Shown here one piece after another: positions 21,112 through 31,081 of a stretch of DNA of 64,000 nucleotides (its first letter is position 1; the number at the start of each line of letters is the position of its first letter). The stretch covers positions 1 to 64,000 of the forward strand of contig CAYXTI010000026.1 of the NCBI GenBank assembly GCA_964468495.1, read 5' to 3'. The DNA comes from CAYXTI01 sp964468495 (lineage in GTDB: Bacteria > Pseudomonadota > Alphaproteobacteria > Rickettsiales > Rickettsiaceae). The position numbers and the translations under genes are program-made. Below the pieces are notes generated by a model. It was not told the origin of the DNA. It searched no databases and was given only the letters and a program-made list of their open reading frames with translations.

Positions 21112-23058
21112 CTATTCTGTAAAATTCCCTTGATTTTTAGAACTTAGAAAACTTCTAATATTTTTTGACCTAGTAGGATGCTTTAACTTTCTTAAAGCCT
21201 TAGCCTCAATCTGCCTTATTCTTTCTCTAGTAACCTGAAACTGTTGACCTACCTCCTCAAGGGTATGATCTGAGTTCATTCCTATTCCAAACCGCATTCT
21301 AAGTACCCGTTCTTCCCTAGGGGTAAGGCTAGATAAAATACGAGTTGTTGCTTCTCGTAAATTAGACTGAATAGCTGCTTCACTAGGTAATAATACATTT
21401 TTATCTTCTATAAAATCTCCTAAATAACTATTTTCTTCATCCCCAATAGGGTTCTCTAAACTAATCGGTTCCTTTGCTATCTTCATTACTTTTCTTATTT
21501 TTTCCACCGGAATAGATAATCTTGCTGCTATTTCAGCTGGAGTAGGCTCATATCCTAGTTCATTCAGCATTTGACGAGATGTTCTAATAATCTTATTAAT
21601 AGTTTCAATCATATGAACTGGTATACGAATAGTTCTAGCTTGATCTGCTATTGATCTAGTAATTGCCTGTCTAATCCACCAAGTAGCATAAGTAGAAAAC
21701 TTAAATCCTCTTATATATTCAAATTTATCTACAGCCTTCATTAATCCTATATTCCCTTCCTGAATTAAATCAAGAAACTGCAATCCTCTATTAGCATATT
21801 TTTTTGCTATAGAAATTACTAACCTTAAATTAGCTTCTATCATTTCTTTTTTTGCTCTACCTGTTTGTCTTTCTCCTTTTTGTATAGCATTAACAATCCT
21901 TTTAAATTCAGATACAGGTAAAGAATGTTCTTTTTCTATTGTTTTGATATAATCATACATTAAATCAATAGCATGACTTTGCTCTTGAATAAATTTTTTC
22001 CATTCAATTTCTCCTTTATTTAAACATTTCTCTTTCCATTTTTCATCAATTACTCCTCCTATATACTCTTGTAAAAAACTACTTCTTTTAATGTTATAAT
22101 TTTCAGCTAATTTTATAAAATCAGTTTCTTTACCAACTAAATTTTTATTGATCCTATAAATATAACTAAGCATTTCTTCTATACGTTTAGGGTGAAAATG
22201 AATTGCTGATACTTCATTAATCAATTGAGATAATAATTTTTGATATTTTTTATTATTACCTAATAATAAGCTATTATTACCATCCTTTATACTCATATAA
22301 TAATTTGTGGTTTCAGATAATAACTTTTCACATAAATTAGCTATATTCTCCATTTTAGCTGTAATAGTAGGTAATAATTCTGCCTCAATAGCAGCCACAG
22401 ATAAAGAAGAACCTACTTCATCTGACATCTCTGATAAATCATCATTAGTGCTACTTCTATTTTCATCAATTATTGTATTAACATCTAAATTACTAGCATC
22501 CAAATCTATTAACTCCCTTAATGCAATCTTTTCATTTACTAAATCTTCATATAATTTTATAAATTTTTTAATAGCTGGTGTACTCTCACACAAAGCTGAC
22601 AGCATTAACCCCTTTCCCGAATCAATTCTTTTTGCTATTTCAATTTCATTTTCTCTTGATAATAATTCCACTCCTCCCATATCTCTTAAATATAGCCTGA
22701 CTGGGTCATCAATAGTTGCTAAATTATCTGCGGATGAAGAGTAATCTTCTTCTGTCTCTACAGCAGTAGAATTAGTACTAACAGTTACCTCTTCACTTAC
22801 ATTTACATCAAATTTTATATCTTCATCATCAACATCAATAATATTAATACTAGCATCACTAAACTTCGAAATTGCTTTTTCTAAATCTTCTACTGATACA
22901 TTTTTACCATTTCCAATAGCATGATTTATTTGATTATAACTTATAAAATCTCCGGCTCTTTTTTCAGCTAACAACTTATCAATACTTTCACCATTATTTT
23001 TATTATTTATATTTCTTTGTTTATTATCATTATTACCATTAATACTTGTTGCGCTCAT
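21112..23058 (-). CDS. rpoD: Primary sigma factor RpoD (sigma-70)
   Basis: The housekeeping sigma factor, 648 aa. Region 1.1 is acidic and partly low-complexity. Region 1.2 has [21 protein letters not shown] non-conserved insert follows. Region 2 shows [21 protein letters not shown] with [14 protein letters not shown] and [12 protein letters not shown] for core binding and -10 recognition. Region 3 has [12 protein letters not shown], and region 4 has [27 protein letters not shown] for -35 recognition. It lies 30 bases after dnaG in the same orientation, the conserved dnaG-rpoD order of the macromolecular synthesis operon. Confidence 0.96.
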   Translation of the reverse strand: MSATSINGNNDNKQRNINNKNNGESIDKLLAEKRAGDFISYNQINHAIGNGKNVSVEDLEKAISKFSDASINIIDVDDEDIKFDVNVSEEVTVSTNSTAVETEEDYSSSADNLATIDDPVRLYLRDMGGVELLSRENEIEIAKRIDSGKGLMLSALCESTPAIKKFIKLYEDLVNEKIALRELIDLDASNLDVNTIIDENRSSTNDDLSEMSDEVGSSLSVAAIEAELLPTITAKMENIANLCEKLLSETTNYYMSIKDGNNSLLLGNNKKYQKLLSQLINEVSAIHFHPKRIEEMLSYIYRINKNLVGKETDFIKLAENYNIKRSSFLQEYIGGVIDEKWKEKCLNKGEIEWKKFIQEQSHAIDLMYDYIKTIEKEHSLPVSEFKRIVNAIQKGERQTGRAKKEMIEANLRLVISIAKKYANRGLQFLDLIQEGNIGLMKAVDKFEYIRGFKFSTYATWWIRQAITRSIADQARTIRIPVHMIETINKIIRTSRQMLNELGYEPTPAEIAARLSIPVEKIRKVMKIAKEPISLENPIGDEENSYLGDFIEDKNVLLPSEAAIQSNLREATTRILSSLTPREERVLRMRFGIGMNSDHTLEEVGQQFQVTRERIRQIEAKALRKLKHPTRSKNIRSFLSSKNQGNFTE

Positions 23059-23088
23059 ATATTATTTATGATTTAAGTTATGTGCATA

Positions 23089-24858
23089 TCACTTTATAAA
23101 AAGATCATTTAACTTACTTAATTCCTGTACAGTCTTTTTTATTTCAACCAAATATAATTCTGCTTTAATATATGATTTTTCTGTATTCATATAAAGCAAA
23201 ACAGAACATTCTTGTTTTAGTTTAGTTAAATAATATTTTTTTTGTACCCACTCAAACGCTAACAATAAACCTTCTTCATTGTTATCGTCTATAAAGTTTT
23301 GATTTAAATGCAAACTCCGTGATTCTAATAGTACAAGAAACTGGTTATAAAATCTAGTATTTTTTACTAACAAGCCAATTTGATCAAAAGTTAATTTTGT
23401 ATTATCATTAGCTTGATCATAAAACCAATCACGAAATTCATTTAAAATTTTATGACTAAAATCTACCTTTAAAAAAAAGCTTTTAATTGCAAATGATGTA
23501 GAAATTATTGGATATCTAACCATAAAAGATAATAAAGCATACTCTATCATTTCTATTTCAGAATAAGAATTATTAACTACAACAGGTTCAATAACAATTG
23601 AAGTATTTTTCCTTTTATGCAAATAAACCCACATTTGATTTTTAAAATAACGTAAAAAATTTGAAGCTAATAACTTATCATTTATTTGTTTACAATAATT
23701 TTCTAATGATCGCTCTAATATAGTTTTTGACTCTGCAGTTAAAAACTCTTTTCCTTGATATTCAATTTGCCAAATTTTTTCAGATAATTTCATTCTATGA
23801 TCAAGTAATTTTTTAAATCCCTTGAACCCTAATAATCTTATCAATTGATCTGGATCAAGTTTATTAGGTATTTGTATAAATGATATAGTTTTATTAGAAG
23901 TAACATAAGACAAAGCCATATTAAGCAACCTAATCATTGATTTATATCCAGCTAAATCTCCATCTAAACATATTATTATTTCTGGGTAATAGTGCCATAG
24001 TTTCTCTAGATGCTGTTTTGTAATTGATGTCCCTAAACTAGCTACTACATTAGTAAAACCTATTTGATTTAAAGATATAACATCAAAATAACCTTCAACT
24101 ACTATTACACTATTTTCTTTAGATACAGTACTTAAAGCCAAATTTTCACCATACAAAACACTGCCCTTTTTAAACACAATGGTCTCAGGAGAATTAAGAT
24201 ATTTAGCCTTATTCCCATCTATTGCCCTTGCTCCAAAGCCTACTACTCTTTGATATAAATCTCGGATAGGGATAATAATACGATTACTAAATAATTCATA
24301 CTCCTTGCCCTTTGAATTAATGGATAATAAACCTGCTTTTAATAACCAAAATTTAGCAATAGACTTAGAGGAGAAAAATTTAACTAAAGTACCATCATTA
24401 GATGCATATCCAATTAATTGTTTTTCCTTAATCTCTGCTGTAATATTTCTATTTTTCAAATAATTTTCTACTTCAATATTCTTTTGTTGATAAAAGAAAT
24501 TAGCTGCTAACTCTAATATCTCATATATTTTATCAAATTCAGTATATCTTTGTTTTATAAATATTTTTGGTAAATCTAACCCATAATCTTTAGCAATAGC
24601 TATAGCTGCATCTTTATAACTAATCATATCGATTAAAGATATAAACTTAATAACATCGCCATAAGCATGACACCCAAAACAATAAAAGAATTTTTTCCTA
24701 TCATTGACAGTAAAAGAAGGGGTCTTTTCGTTATGTAAAGGGCACAACGCTATGTACTCAGATCCTTTTTGAGTTAATTTGATTCTTTTTTTTATTATAT
24801 CAGCAATAGGTGCTTTTTCTCTAATATGCTTATAAAATTCAGTATACATCGACATCAT
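23089..24858 (-). CDS. dnaG: DNA primase DnaG
   Basis: DnaG makes RNA primers for replication. The 589-aa protein has the N-terminal CHC2 zinc domain (CPLHNEKTPSF and CFGCHAYGD, residues about 40-67), the primase core with the TOPRIM motifs VVEGYFDVISL and CLDGDLAGYKS, and a C-terminal helicase-binding region that is short and diverged. The family start places the ATG cluster at 24858 (three in-frame methionines within four codons). It is followed by rpoD after 30 bases on the same strand and is probably coexpressed with it. Confidence 0.95.
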   Translation of the reverse strand: MMSMYTEFYKHIREKAPIADIIKKRIKLTQKGSEYIALCPLHNEKTPSFTVNDRKKFFYCFGCHAYGDVIKFISLIDMISYKDAAIAIAKDYGLDLPKIFIKQRYTEFDKIYEILELAANFFYQQKNIEVENYLKNRNITAEIKEKQLIGYASNDGTLVKFFSSKSIAKFWLLKAGLLSINSKGKEYELFSNRIIIPIRDLYQRVVGFGARAIDGNKAKYLNSPETIVFKKGSVLYGENLALSTVSKENSVIVVEGYFDVISLNQIGFTNVVASLGTSITKQHLEKLWHYYPEIIICLDGDLAGYKSMIRLLNMALSYVTSNKTISFIQIPNKLDPDQLIRLLGFKGFKKLLDHRMKLSEKIWQIEYQGKEFLTAESKTILERSLENYCKQINDKLLASNFLRYFKNQMWVYLHKRKNTSIVIEPVVVNNSYSEIEMIEYALLSFMVRYPIISTSFAIKSFFLKVDFSHKILNEFRDWFYDQANDNTKLTFDQIGLLVKNTRFYNQFLVLLESRSLHLNQNFIDDNNEEGLLLAFEWVQKKYYLTKLKQECSVLLYMNTEKSYIKAELYLVEIKKTVQELSKLNDLFIK

Positions 24859-24926
24859 ATAATTAATTATAATTTTATTTCAATGTTGCAAAAATCATAA
24901 AACTTAGCAAAATCAACCAATGTTGG

Positions 24927-25568
24927 TTAACTTAGAACATAAGCACCTAATGTTAGTATAATAGAGCATACTATCGGTATAGAAAAATTTTTATCTATCT
25001 TTATGTCTTGTGAGAAAAAGGATATTATTGTAGTAATAAATGAGCTAATTACAATAATAAAAAAATTAGTCTGATATCCTATAAACACATAAGTAATAAT
25101 GCTAATTATTATTGTAGTAAAAAAAAATACTATAGCATAAGATATAGGTTTTCCATAAAACAATAATTTATTAAAACGTAACTCAAATAACTCTGCAAAA
25201 CAATTTGCAATAATCAATATTAACCACGCAGTGATTACTACCATTTTAGTAAAAAATAAGCAGGTAATAATAAATGATATTAACATATATTGTGTTGGAC
25301 TAAAATAACATTTTATATTACTATTACTTATAGTATCTGTCTTAGAAAAAGAAATATAATCAAATATCCGAGAAAAATATAACTTAATAACATTATAATT
25401 TTTTGATATCCTGCCTTTATCAAAATAAAACACTAATAAAAGTGTAGAAAATAATAAGGTAGCCATTATTATTTTCTGAGTTAGTAAAAAACAAAAAGGA
25501 AAAATAATAAATACTAACTTGCTAAAAATTATTCTATTTTCAGCTGTCATTATGAATTTTTTAAACAT
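24927..25568 (-). CDS. Integral membrane protein resembling diacylglycerol/polyprenol (dolichol) kinases
   Basis: The 213-aa protein has about six hydrophobic helices. The C-terminal half carries a pattern like that of the SEC59/DGK1 family of CTP-dependent lipid kinases: an AELFELRFNK segment near residues 125-135, a GKPISYAIVFFF segment, and DIKIDKNFSIPI near 190-201, comparable with the family's DDNxTIP. The first acidic and FGK residues are not all conserved, so activity is uncertain. If the assignment is right it would phosphorylate a lipid alcohol in the inner membrane. It lies 68 bases upstream of dnaG on the same strand. The alternative is an unrelated multi-pass membrane protein. Confidence 0.45.
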   Translation of the reverse strand: MFKKFIMTAENRIIFSKLVFIIFPFCFLLTQKIIMATLLFSTLLLVFYFDKGRISKNYNVIKLYFSRIFDYISFSKTDTISNSNIKCYFSPTQYMLISFIITCLFFTKMVVITAWLILIIANCFAELFELRFNKLLFYGKPISYAIVFFFTTIIISIITYVFIGYQTNFFIIVISSFITTIISFFSQDIKIDKNFSIPIVCSIILTLGAYVLS

Positions 25569-25725
25569 AAATGCTTATATCTAATAAAAATATCGATAAA
25601 AATAAAAAATAATATAACTATTAAGACTAGTTTGACAAAATATATAAGTATAAATATACTACAAAATAATATTGATACAAGGCTATATATTAAAAGTAAT
25701 TATTAAATAAAATCTTGATTCTATA

Positions 25726-26214
25726 ATGACTAAGTTTCCTATCACCTCAAGTGGGATTAAAAAATTACATCAAGAAATTAATCATCTTAAGTATGTTGAA
25801 AGACCAGCAATAATTGATGCAATTGCAACTGCTAGGGAGTTTGGAGATTTATCTGAAAATGCTGAATACCATGCTGCAAAAGAAAAACAAAGCCTAATTG
25901 AAAATAAAATAGTAGACCTAGAAAACAAATTATCTAGAGCAGAAGTAATTGATATTTCTAAATTAACAAACGAAAGTGTAAAATTTGGATCAAGTGTAAG
26001 CCTGCTTAATGAAGATACAGGAGAAAATTTTACCTATCATATAGTAGGAGCTTATGAAGCGGATATAACAAAAAAAAGAATCTCTATTAATTCTCCAATA
26101 GCAAAAGCCTTAATAGGAAAAACTATTGGAAATATAGTTGAAGTAAATACTCCAAATGGTTATAAAGCATTTCAAATACTAAAAATAAGTGTTAAACCAT
26201 TAGATAAATTATAA
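25726..26214 (+). CDS. greA: Transcription elongation factor GreA
   Basis: GreA rescues backtracked RNA polymerase by stimulating transcript cleavage. The protein is 162 aa. The N-terminal coiled-coil hairpin bears the tip acidic pair in the conserved segment AREFGDLSENAEYHAAKEKQ (residues about 38-57). The C-terminal FKBP-like domain shows INSPIAKALIGKTIGN near residues 120-135. Length is the standard 158-164 aa. It is monocistronic and divergent from the lipid-kinase-like gene. Confidence 0.95.
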   Translation: MTKFPITSSGIKKLHQEINHLKYVERPAIIDAIATAREFGDLSENAEYHAAKEKQSLIENKIVDLENKLSRAEVIDISKLTNESVKFGSSVSLLNEDTGENFTYHIVGAYEADITKKRISINSPIAKALIGKTIGNIVEVNTPNGYKAFQILKISVKPLDKL

Positions 26215-26667
26215 ATATCTGTCTAAAATTGTATAAATATCAACTACAAATACATATTCAATATATCTAAATCCTCATTCACTTACTAATTAAGTATTTT
26301 TACTATAAATATTAGGCTAATAGTCATTAATTTATATTAAATATAATTTAATATAGAATTGACTAAAAGTTCTAAATAAACACACTAATTTCTTTATTTT
26401 ATAACATCTTAAAATTAAAACTACCAAGCATTATTCAATTAGGTAGTTGATAAAAATAGATTATATTATACCCTACAATAATTTTTATACTCTAAATAAA
26501 GGATATGACTAAACTACCACAAACTAAAGTAATTAGTTATATCTTTTATCAAAAAAGAATTTTTTTCTGCATAAATAAATTATAATCTATATTTAGTTGT
26601 TAATATTATAACAATTGTAATTAATAATTTTTTCACAGTAAAAAATACTACTCTTAACAATTGGTTT
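26215..26667 (+). other. Spacer between greA and virB8 with two possible hairpins
   Basis: The 453-base spacer has no coding signal. AACTACC/GGTAGTT forms a 7-bp hairpin near 26418-26447. A longer imperfect hairpin (AAAGGATATGACTA with TAGTTATATCTTTT, two G-U pairs, 22-base loop) lies at about 26497-26551 and may end greA transcription or lead into virB8. Nothing else is recognisable. Confidence 0.4.
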
Positions 26668-27369
26668 ATGAAACAAGATAACACTATAACCAACACAACT
26701 AGGATTGACAATTATTTCTCTGATGCTCTAAAATGGTATCAAGAAAAACACTTATCTCCTTTTTTTCATAGATCATGTCTTATTATTTTATTGATTATAA
26801 TAATTTTTGTATTAATGATATTATTAATAACTATAGCCTCAATATTCCCGACTACTAAACAAATAAGATATGTTATGGAGTCAAATAATATTGCTAAAAG
26901 ATCTTCTCAAATTACAAAAATATATCCAATTGATAACTCTTTAAATAAAGGAATAGCTAATATTTTTATTAAAAATTTTGTTATAGCATATGAAAGCTAT
27001 AATTATAATAATTTAAAACAACAATATGCTTATTTGCAGAATAATTCTAGTCGCATAGTATTTAGAGATTTTACTAATTTTATGAGTATAGAAAGTGGTT
27101 TATCGCCAATAGCAAAATATTTAGATAAGTCAATTCGTAAAGTTTATATATTAAAAGTAACTTTTTTAAATGATTTAGAAGCAATAGTAGAATTCAAAAC
27201 AATTGCAACTAAAAACACAAAAGAAGTAATAGAAGATATCACTTGGGAAGCAAAACTTCAATATGAACTAGATAATATTACTCTAAATCTGCTTAATAAA
27301 TCTGTCTTTCATTTTTCAGTGACAAATTATCAAATAAAAATGATAACTAATAATTTAAACAACACATGA
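26668..27369 (+). CDS. virB8: Type IV secretion system protein VirB8
   Basis: VirB8 is a bitopic inner-membrane assembly factor of the P-type type IV secretion system. The 233-aa protein has a short cytoplasmic N-terminus, one membrane helix at about residues 35-58, and a periplasmic NTF2-like domain. The segments RIVFRDFTNFMS and the C-terminal WEAKLQYELDN...NPF-like stretch resemble VirB8 of Rickettsiales. virB9 follows with a 4-base ATGA overlap, which fixes both identities. Rickettsiales usually carry duplicated virB8 and virB9; whether this is the primary or secondary copy cannot be told from the window. Confidence 0.88.
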   Translation: MKQDNTITNTTRIDNYFSDALKWYQEKHLSPFFHRSCLIILLIIIIFVLMILLITIASIFPTTKQIRYVMESNNIAKRSSQITKIYPIDNSLNKGIANIFIKNFVIAYESYNYNNLKQQYAYLQNNSSRIVFRDFTNFMSIESGLSPIAKYLDKSIRKVYILKVTFLNDLEAIVEFKTIATKNTKEVIEDITWEAKLQYELDNITLNLLNKSVFHFSVTNYQIKMITNNLNNT

Positions 27370-28118
27370 ACAATATAAAAATATTTTTAGCAATATTTTT
27401 GCTATTAAAAAACAATAATATTAGTTTTGCTGTGCAAGAATCTCAACCTACAGCTATAGACAGTAGAATAAGAGTAATGGTATATAATCCAAATGATATT
27501 TTTAAATTTACTGGTTATTATAATTATCAAGCAAGCATAGAATTTGCTTTAGATGAAGAAATAATAAATATTTCGATAGGAGATACTACTTCTTGGCAAA
27601 TTGTCCCTAATGGTCATAGGATATTCCTTAAACCAATAGAATCAAATGCTACTACAAATATGACATTAATTACTAATAAAAGAACATACTATTTTGAACT
27701 TTATGCTGAAGAAGCTACTAATATTAGAGACCCTGGAATGGCTTTTAATGTTAAATTTTTATACCCAGAACTAGAACAAGAAAATAATATAAAGATAACT
27801 AATAATCATAATGTATTACCAGATACCTCAGCTCCAGAAAATCTAAACTTTAATTATATGATCAGTGGAAGTGAAGAAATAGCTCCAATAAAAATTTATG
27901 ACGATGGAGAGTTTACTTACATGCAATTTAGAAATAAAAATAAAACAATTCCTGCTATTTTCTCAGTAGATGAAAACCTACTAGAATCAATAGTGAATTA
28001 TAGATTAGACCCACACCATAAAAATCTTATAATCATAGAACAAGTTTTTCAAAAATATACTCTTAGAAGTGGCTCAAAAATTACTTGTGTATATAATGAA
28101 GCATTTATTCCATATTAA
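27366..28118 (+). CDS. virB9: Type IV secretion system protein VirB9
   Basis: VirB9 is part of the outer-membrane core ring of the type IV secretion channel with VirB7 and VirB10. The 250-aa protein starts with a signal peptide (residues 1-22, cleavage near SFA). Its N-terminal domain shows DSRIRVMVYNPNDIF and the conserved FALDEEIINISIGDTTSWQI; the C-terminal domain has YMQFRNKNKTIPAIF near residues 185-200 and ends at the VirB10-binding region. It overlaps virB8 by ATGA. In other Rickettsiales virB10, virB11 and virD4 commonly follow; here a decayed IS200/IS605 element begins within about 20 bases of the stop, so the operon stops at virB9. Confidence 0.92.
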   Translation: MNNIKIFLAIFLLLKNNNISFAVQESQPTAIDSRIRVMVYNPNDIFKFTGYYNYQASIEFALDEEIINISIGDTTSWQIVPNGHRIFLKPIESNATTNMTLITNKRTYYFELYAEEATNIRDPGMAFNVKFLYPELEQENNIKITNNHNVLPDTSAPENLNFNYMISGSEEIAPIKIYDDGEFTYMQFRNKNKTIPAIFSVDENLLESIVNYRLDPHHKNLIIIEQVFQKYTLRSGSKITCVYNEAFIPY

Positions 28119-28218
28119 AATAATATAATAATCTTGCTGGTAACTGCTCTCCGCGCCCCAAAGCATGGAGCTTCTAATATCAATAGCAACAGCTTTCTTT
28201 TGAAAGTCTTATACAGCT

Positions 28219-28728
28219 TCAATTAGCAGAGATGGACAGCCCTTCCGCCTTGAGATTTATAATCCCTTCTTGTTTTATGTTATATGCAGCATTTATATCT
28301 CTATTATGCTCAGCACCACATTCTTTACAGATCCATTCTCGTTCTTTTAAACTCAATTCCTCGTTCTTATTTTTACATGCAGAACATGTTTTTGAACTTG
28401 CAAAAAATTTATTTATCTTCAATAGCCGCTTACCAGTATCACTTGCTTTGTATATAAGTTTATCTACAAAACTATACCATGCTACGTCTCCTATATGTTT
28501 TGATAACTTCCTGTTTTTTATCATATTTTTGACTTTCAATGTCTCTATTATAATAGCTTGGTTTTCGTCTATTATTTGCTTAGATAACTTATGTTAAAAA
28601 TCATTTCTTGTATTAAAGATTTTTTCATGGCACTTCGCTACCAAAATTCTTGCTTTCTCGCTATTTTTACTTCCTTTGACTTTTCTTGATAATAATTTTT
28701 GTTTCCTCTTTAAGTTAATAAAGGCCTT
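28219..28728 (-). pseudogene. tnpB: TnpB (RNA-guided nuclease) C-terminal remnant
   Basis: About 170 codons of the C-terminal half of IS605 TnpB remain, against roughly 400 in a whole protein. Visible are NLKRKQKLLSRKVKGSKN, the RuvC segment around IIDENQAIIIETL, the zinc ribbon pairs CSAC and CKEC, and the final RuvC motif HNRDINAAYNI. The first catalytic aspartate and the N-terminal recognition domains are lost. An in-frame TAA at 28594-28596 replaces a leucine codon. It cannot encode an active nuclease. Confidence 0.8.
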
Positions 28729-28729
28729 T

Positions 28730-29116
28730 TACAAAAATCTTGTATTTACTACCAAAATATAGCAGGAAATTTTTTACAAAAGAACATATTCTTTTTATAA
28801 AAAATACATTGTATGATATCTGTAAAACTTTAAATGCAGAGTTAATAGAATTTAACGGAGAAAAAGATCATATGCATTTATTATGCATTTATTAGTACTA
28901 TATCCACCCAAAATATCTATATCTATTCTTGTTAATCAATTAAAAGCTATTTCTAGTAGAATGCTCAGAAAAAATTTTCTATATTTAAAAAGACAATATA
29001 ATAGAAAGAATAATTCTGTAATATAGAGCAGAAATTATTTTGCTGGGTCTGTAGGAGGAGCTACTATTGAAATTTTAAAAAAATATATTGAAAATCAAAA
29101 ACTACCCTCACAATAA
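28730..29116 (+). pseudogene. tnpA: TnpA (IS200-type HUH transposase) remnant
   Basis: The remnant covers most of a 130-140 aa Y1 transposase, from the LVF(V)TKYRRKVFTKE-like region to the family C-terminus (YFAGSVGGATIE, IENQ). The HUH motif is recognisable as HMH in the segment EKDHMHLL. Three lesions are visible: one extra A near 28756, an exact 11-bp tandem duplication at 28872-28893 that shifts the frame directly after HMHLL, and an amber TAG at 29024-29026 in place of the conserved Trp codon. Removing one 11-bp copy restores the motif LVLYPPK. The start codon is gone. Confidence 0.8.
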
Positions 29117-29160
29117 CTAAGCCTTATATCACCGCCCTGAACGGCCAGGGTTTACAGCGC

Positions 29161-29490
29161 CTAGTGCTAGGCTATATATTATTTAATATACTACTATTAT
29201 CTATCTAACTATTAATGATTGATTAAGTTATTATCAAATACCATATTGTATTGACAATTTATACTTATTATAATACTATCATCAGTCATTAGCCTAGGGT
29301 TGTAGTAATTAACAGGCAATTCCTAACAGCATTAAGTACAAAAATTATTTTGAATAATTACATTTAACTAAGTATATAAATATATTCTTAATTACAGTAT
29401 AAATAAGAATATATATTACTATAATTATTTATGAAATATTAATACTAGAAAATCTAAGTAAGTATCACTAATAAAATTATCAGTTAACTT
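29161..29490 (+). other. Spacer between the IS605 relic and tlc
   Basis: About 330 bases with no coding signal. The short palindrome GCCTAGTGCTAGGC at 29158-29171 borders the relic. Nothing else is recognisable; the tlc promoter presumably lies here. Confidence 0.4.
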
Positions 29491-30990
29491 ATGTTTAGAA
29501 AACTAAGTAAAATATTTCTTATTATATTTCCAATTAAATCATATGAACTAAATAAGTTTTTCTCTCTAGCTGGGTTAATGTTTTTAATATTACTAAATCA
29601 AAATCTCATCCGTAATATAAAAGATACTTTAATAATAAATTTAATAGGACCACAAGTAATAAGCTATATCAAGCTATGGTTTGAGATGCCAATAGGCGTA
29701 ATGTTTATTTTAGTATATGGGTATCTTAGCAACCTATTTACAAATGAACAAGTTTTTAGAATTATTGTAACTTTTTTCTTATTATTTTTTATGTTATTTG
29801 CTTTTGTATTATATCCTCATAGCGAAATATTACACCCTAATGAAAAATTAGTAGAGCATTATGTAGTAACACTACCTTATTTAAAATGGTTTATAATTAT
29901 ATGGGGAAAATGGTGCTATGTACTATTTTATATAATGGGCGAATTATGGTCAATAATAATATTTACTATATTTTTTTGGCAATTAGCAAATAAAATTAAT
30001 ACAAATAATCAAGCAAAAAGATTTTATGTAATATTAGGAGTATTTGGACAAAGTAATTTACTAATATCTGGAAGTATAATTACTTGCTTAGTAAACAACT
30101 ATAAATTAAAATCGTTGTTATTTAGTACACTTAACAATAGTACAGAAATAGTTATTAAGCTAATAATATTAGCAGTATTATTGTTTGGAATAATGTGCTT
30201 AATGCTGCATAGGTATATAGAAAAGAAAAATATACTAATAATGAAAAACACTAATAATAGTCATCAAAAACTTATAAAAACACCTTTACAACAAAATATA
30301 AAAATACTATTTAAATCAAAATATTTAATGTCAATCTGTTTATTAATGATTTGTTATAGTGGTACTATTAACTTAATAGAAGGATTATGGTTTTCTAGAA
30401 CAAAAGCCTTATTTCCTGCATTTGAAGATTTTAGTGCCTATCAAGGAAAGATATTATATTATACAGGCATCTCTACACTAATATTTGCGTTATTAGGAAA
30501 TATAATAACAGCTCACTGTAAGTGGATTAAAGGAGCAATAATTACACCATTAGTTGTTCTAATTTTTGGGGTAATTTTTTTTATTCTTACTTTTATTGAA
30601 ACATCAAATATTATCTCACCTTTATCTCATAATACCAATTTTCTAACAATAGTAGTATATGCAGGTGGAATACTAAATATTCTAACCAAAGGAGTAAAAT
30701 ACTCTCTATTTGATGCTACAAAGGAAATGGTTTATATTCCTCTAAACAAAGAAATGAAAACAAAAGGTAAAGCAGCAGTAGAAGTAATAGGGAGTAAATT
30801 AGGAAAATCAATTGGAGCAATTATCCAATGCATAACTTTTACTATTTTTCCAATGGCTAGTCATGAAGATATAGTATGTTTTTTATTTATAATGTTTTTA
30901 ATTTTTTGTGTTATTTGGATATATAGTGTTACTATTTTAAACACTTACTATAGCAATATGCTAAAAAACAAGGTTACTACAATAGTTTAA
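29491..30990 (+). CDS. tlc: ATP/ADP translocase (Tlc, NTT family)
   Basis: This inner-membrane nucleotide transporter typically exchanges bacterial ADP for host ATP and is a hallmark of obligate intracellular Rickettsiales and Chlamydiae (energy parasitism). The 499-aa protein has about 12 hydrophobic helices. The family N-terminus ELNKFFSLAGLMFLILLNQN, the segment RNIKDTLIINLIG, ELWSIIIFTIFFWQLANKI and the C-terminal DATKEMVYIPLNKEMKTKGKA are visible. Its length matches Rickettsia Tlc1 (about 498 aa). Substrate specificity among NTT paralogues (ATP/ADP versus other nucleotides) cannot be fixed by eye. The gene is monocistronic and plus strand. Confidence 0.94.
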   Translation: MFRKLSKIFLIIFPIKSYELNKFFSLAGLMFLILLNQNLIRNIKDTLIINLIGPQVISYIKLWFEMPIGVMFILVYGYLSNLFTNEQVFRIIVTFFLLFFMLFAFVLYPHSEILHPNEKLVEHYVVTLPYLKWFIIIWGKWCYVLFYIMGELWSIIIFTIFFWQLANKINTNNQAKRFYVILGVFGQSNLLISGSIITCLVNNYKLKSLLFSTLNNSTEIVIKLIILAVLLFGIMCLMLHRYIEKKNILIMKNTNNSHQKLIKTPLQQNIKILFKSKYLMSICLLMICYSGTINLIEGLWFSRTKALFPAFEDFSAYQGKILYYTGISTLIFALLGNIITAHCKWIKGAIITPLVVLIFGVIFFILTFIETSNIISPLSHNTNFLTIVVYAGGILNILTKGVKYSLFDATKEMVYIPLNKEMKTKGKAAVEVIGSKLGKSIGAIIQCITFTIFPMASHEDIVCFLFIMFLIFCVIWIYSVTILNTYYSNMLKNKVTTIV

Positions 30991-31081
30991 TAAAATATAA
31001 TAATAAATAACATATTATTATTGATATATATCAATGTAATTAATATTATATACTTAAAGTAAATCAAAATGAACCTAATCT

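Larger units (their letters stand above)
28130..29160. mobile_element. Degenerate IS200/IS605-family element
   Basis: A relic with divergent remnants of tnpB (minus strand) and tnpA (plus strand). Its outer ends are visibly richer in G+C than the surroundings. The right end contains the hairpin CCCTGAACGGCCAGGG, typical of the subterminal hairpins used by HUH transposases. The left end near 28145-28172 has a CTCC/GGAG hairpin. The N-terminal parts of both genes are missing where they meet (about 28728), so an internal deletion probably joined them. Exact ends are estimates. It lies between virB9 and tlc. Any guide (omega) RNA at the 3' end of tnpB would fall at 28130-28219, but I cannot show one. 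Confidence 0.75.

Noticed and set aside
28232..28597. Plus-strand 121-aa ORF over the tnpB relic
   Set aside because: It is antisense to the recognisable TnpB zinc-ribbon and RuvC segments.
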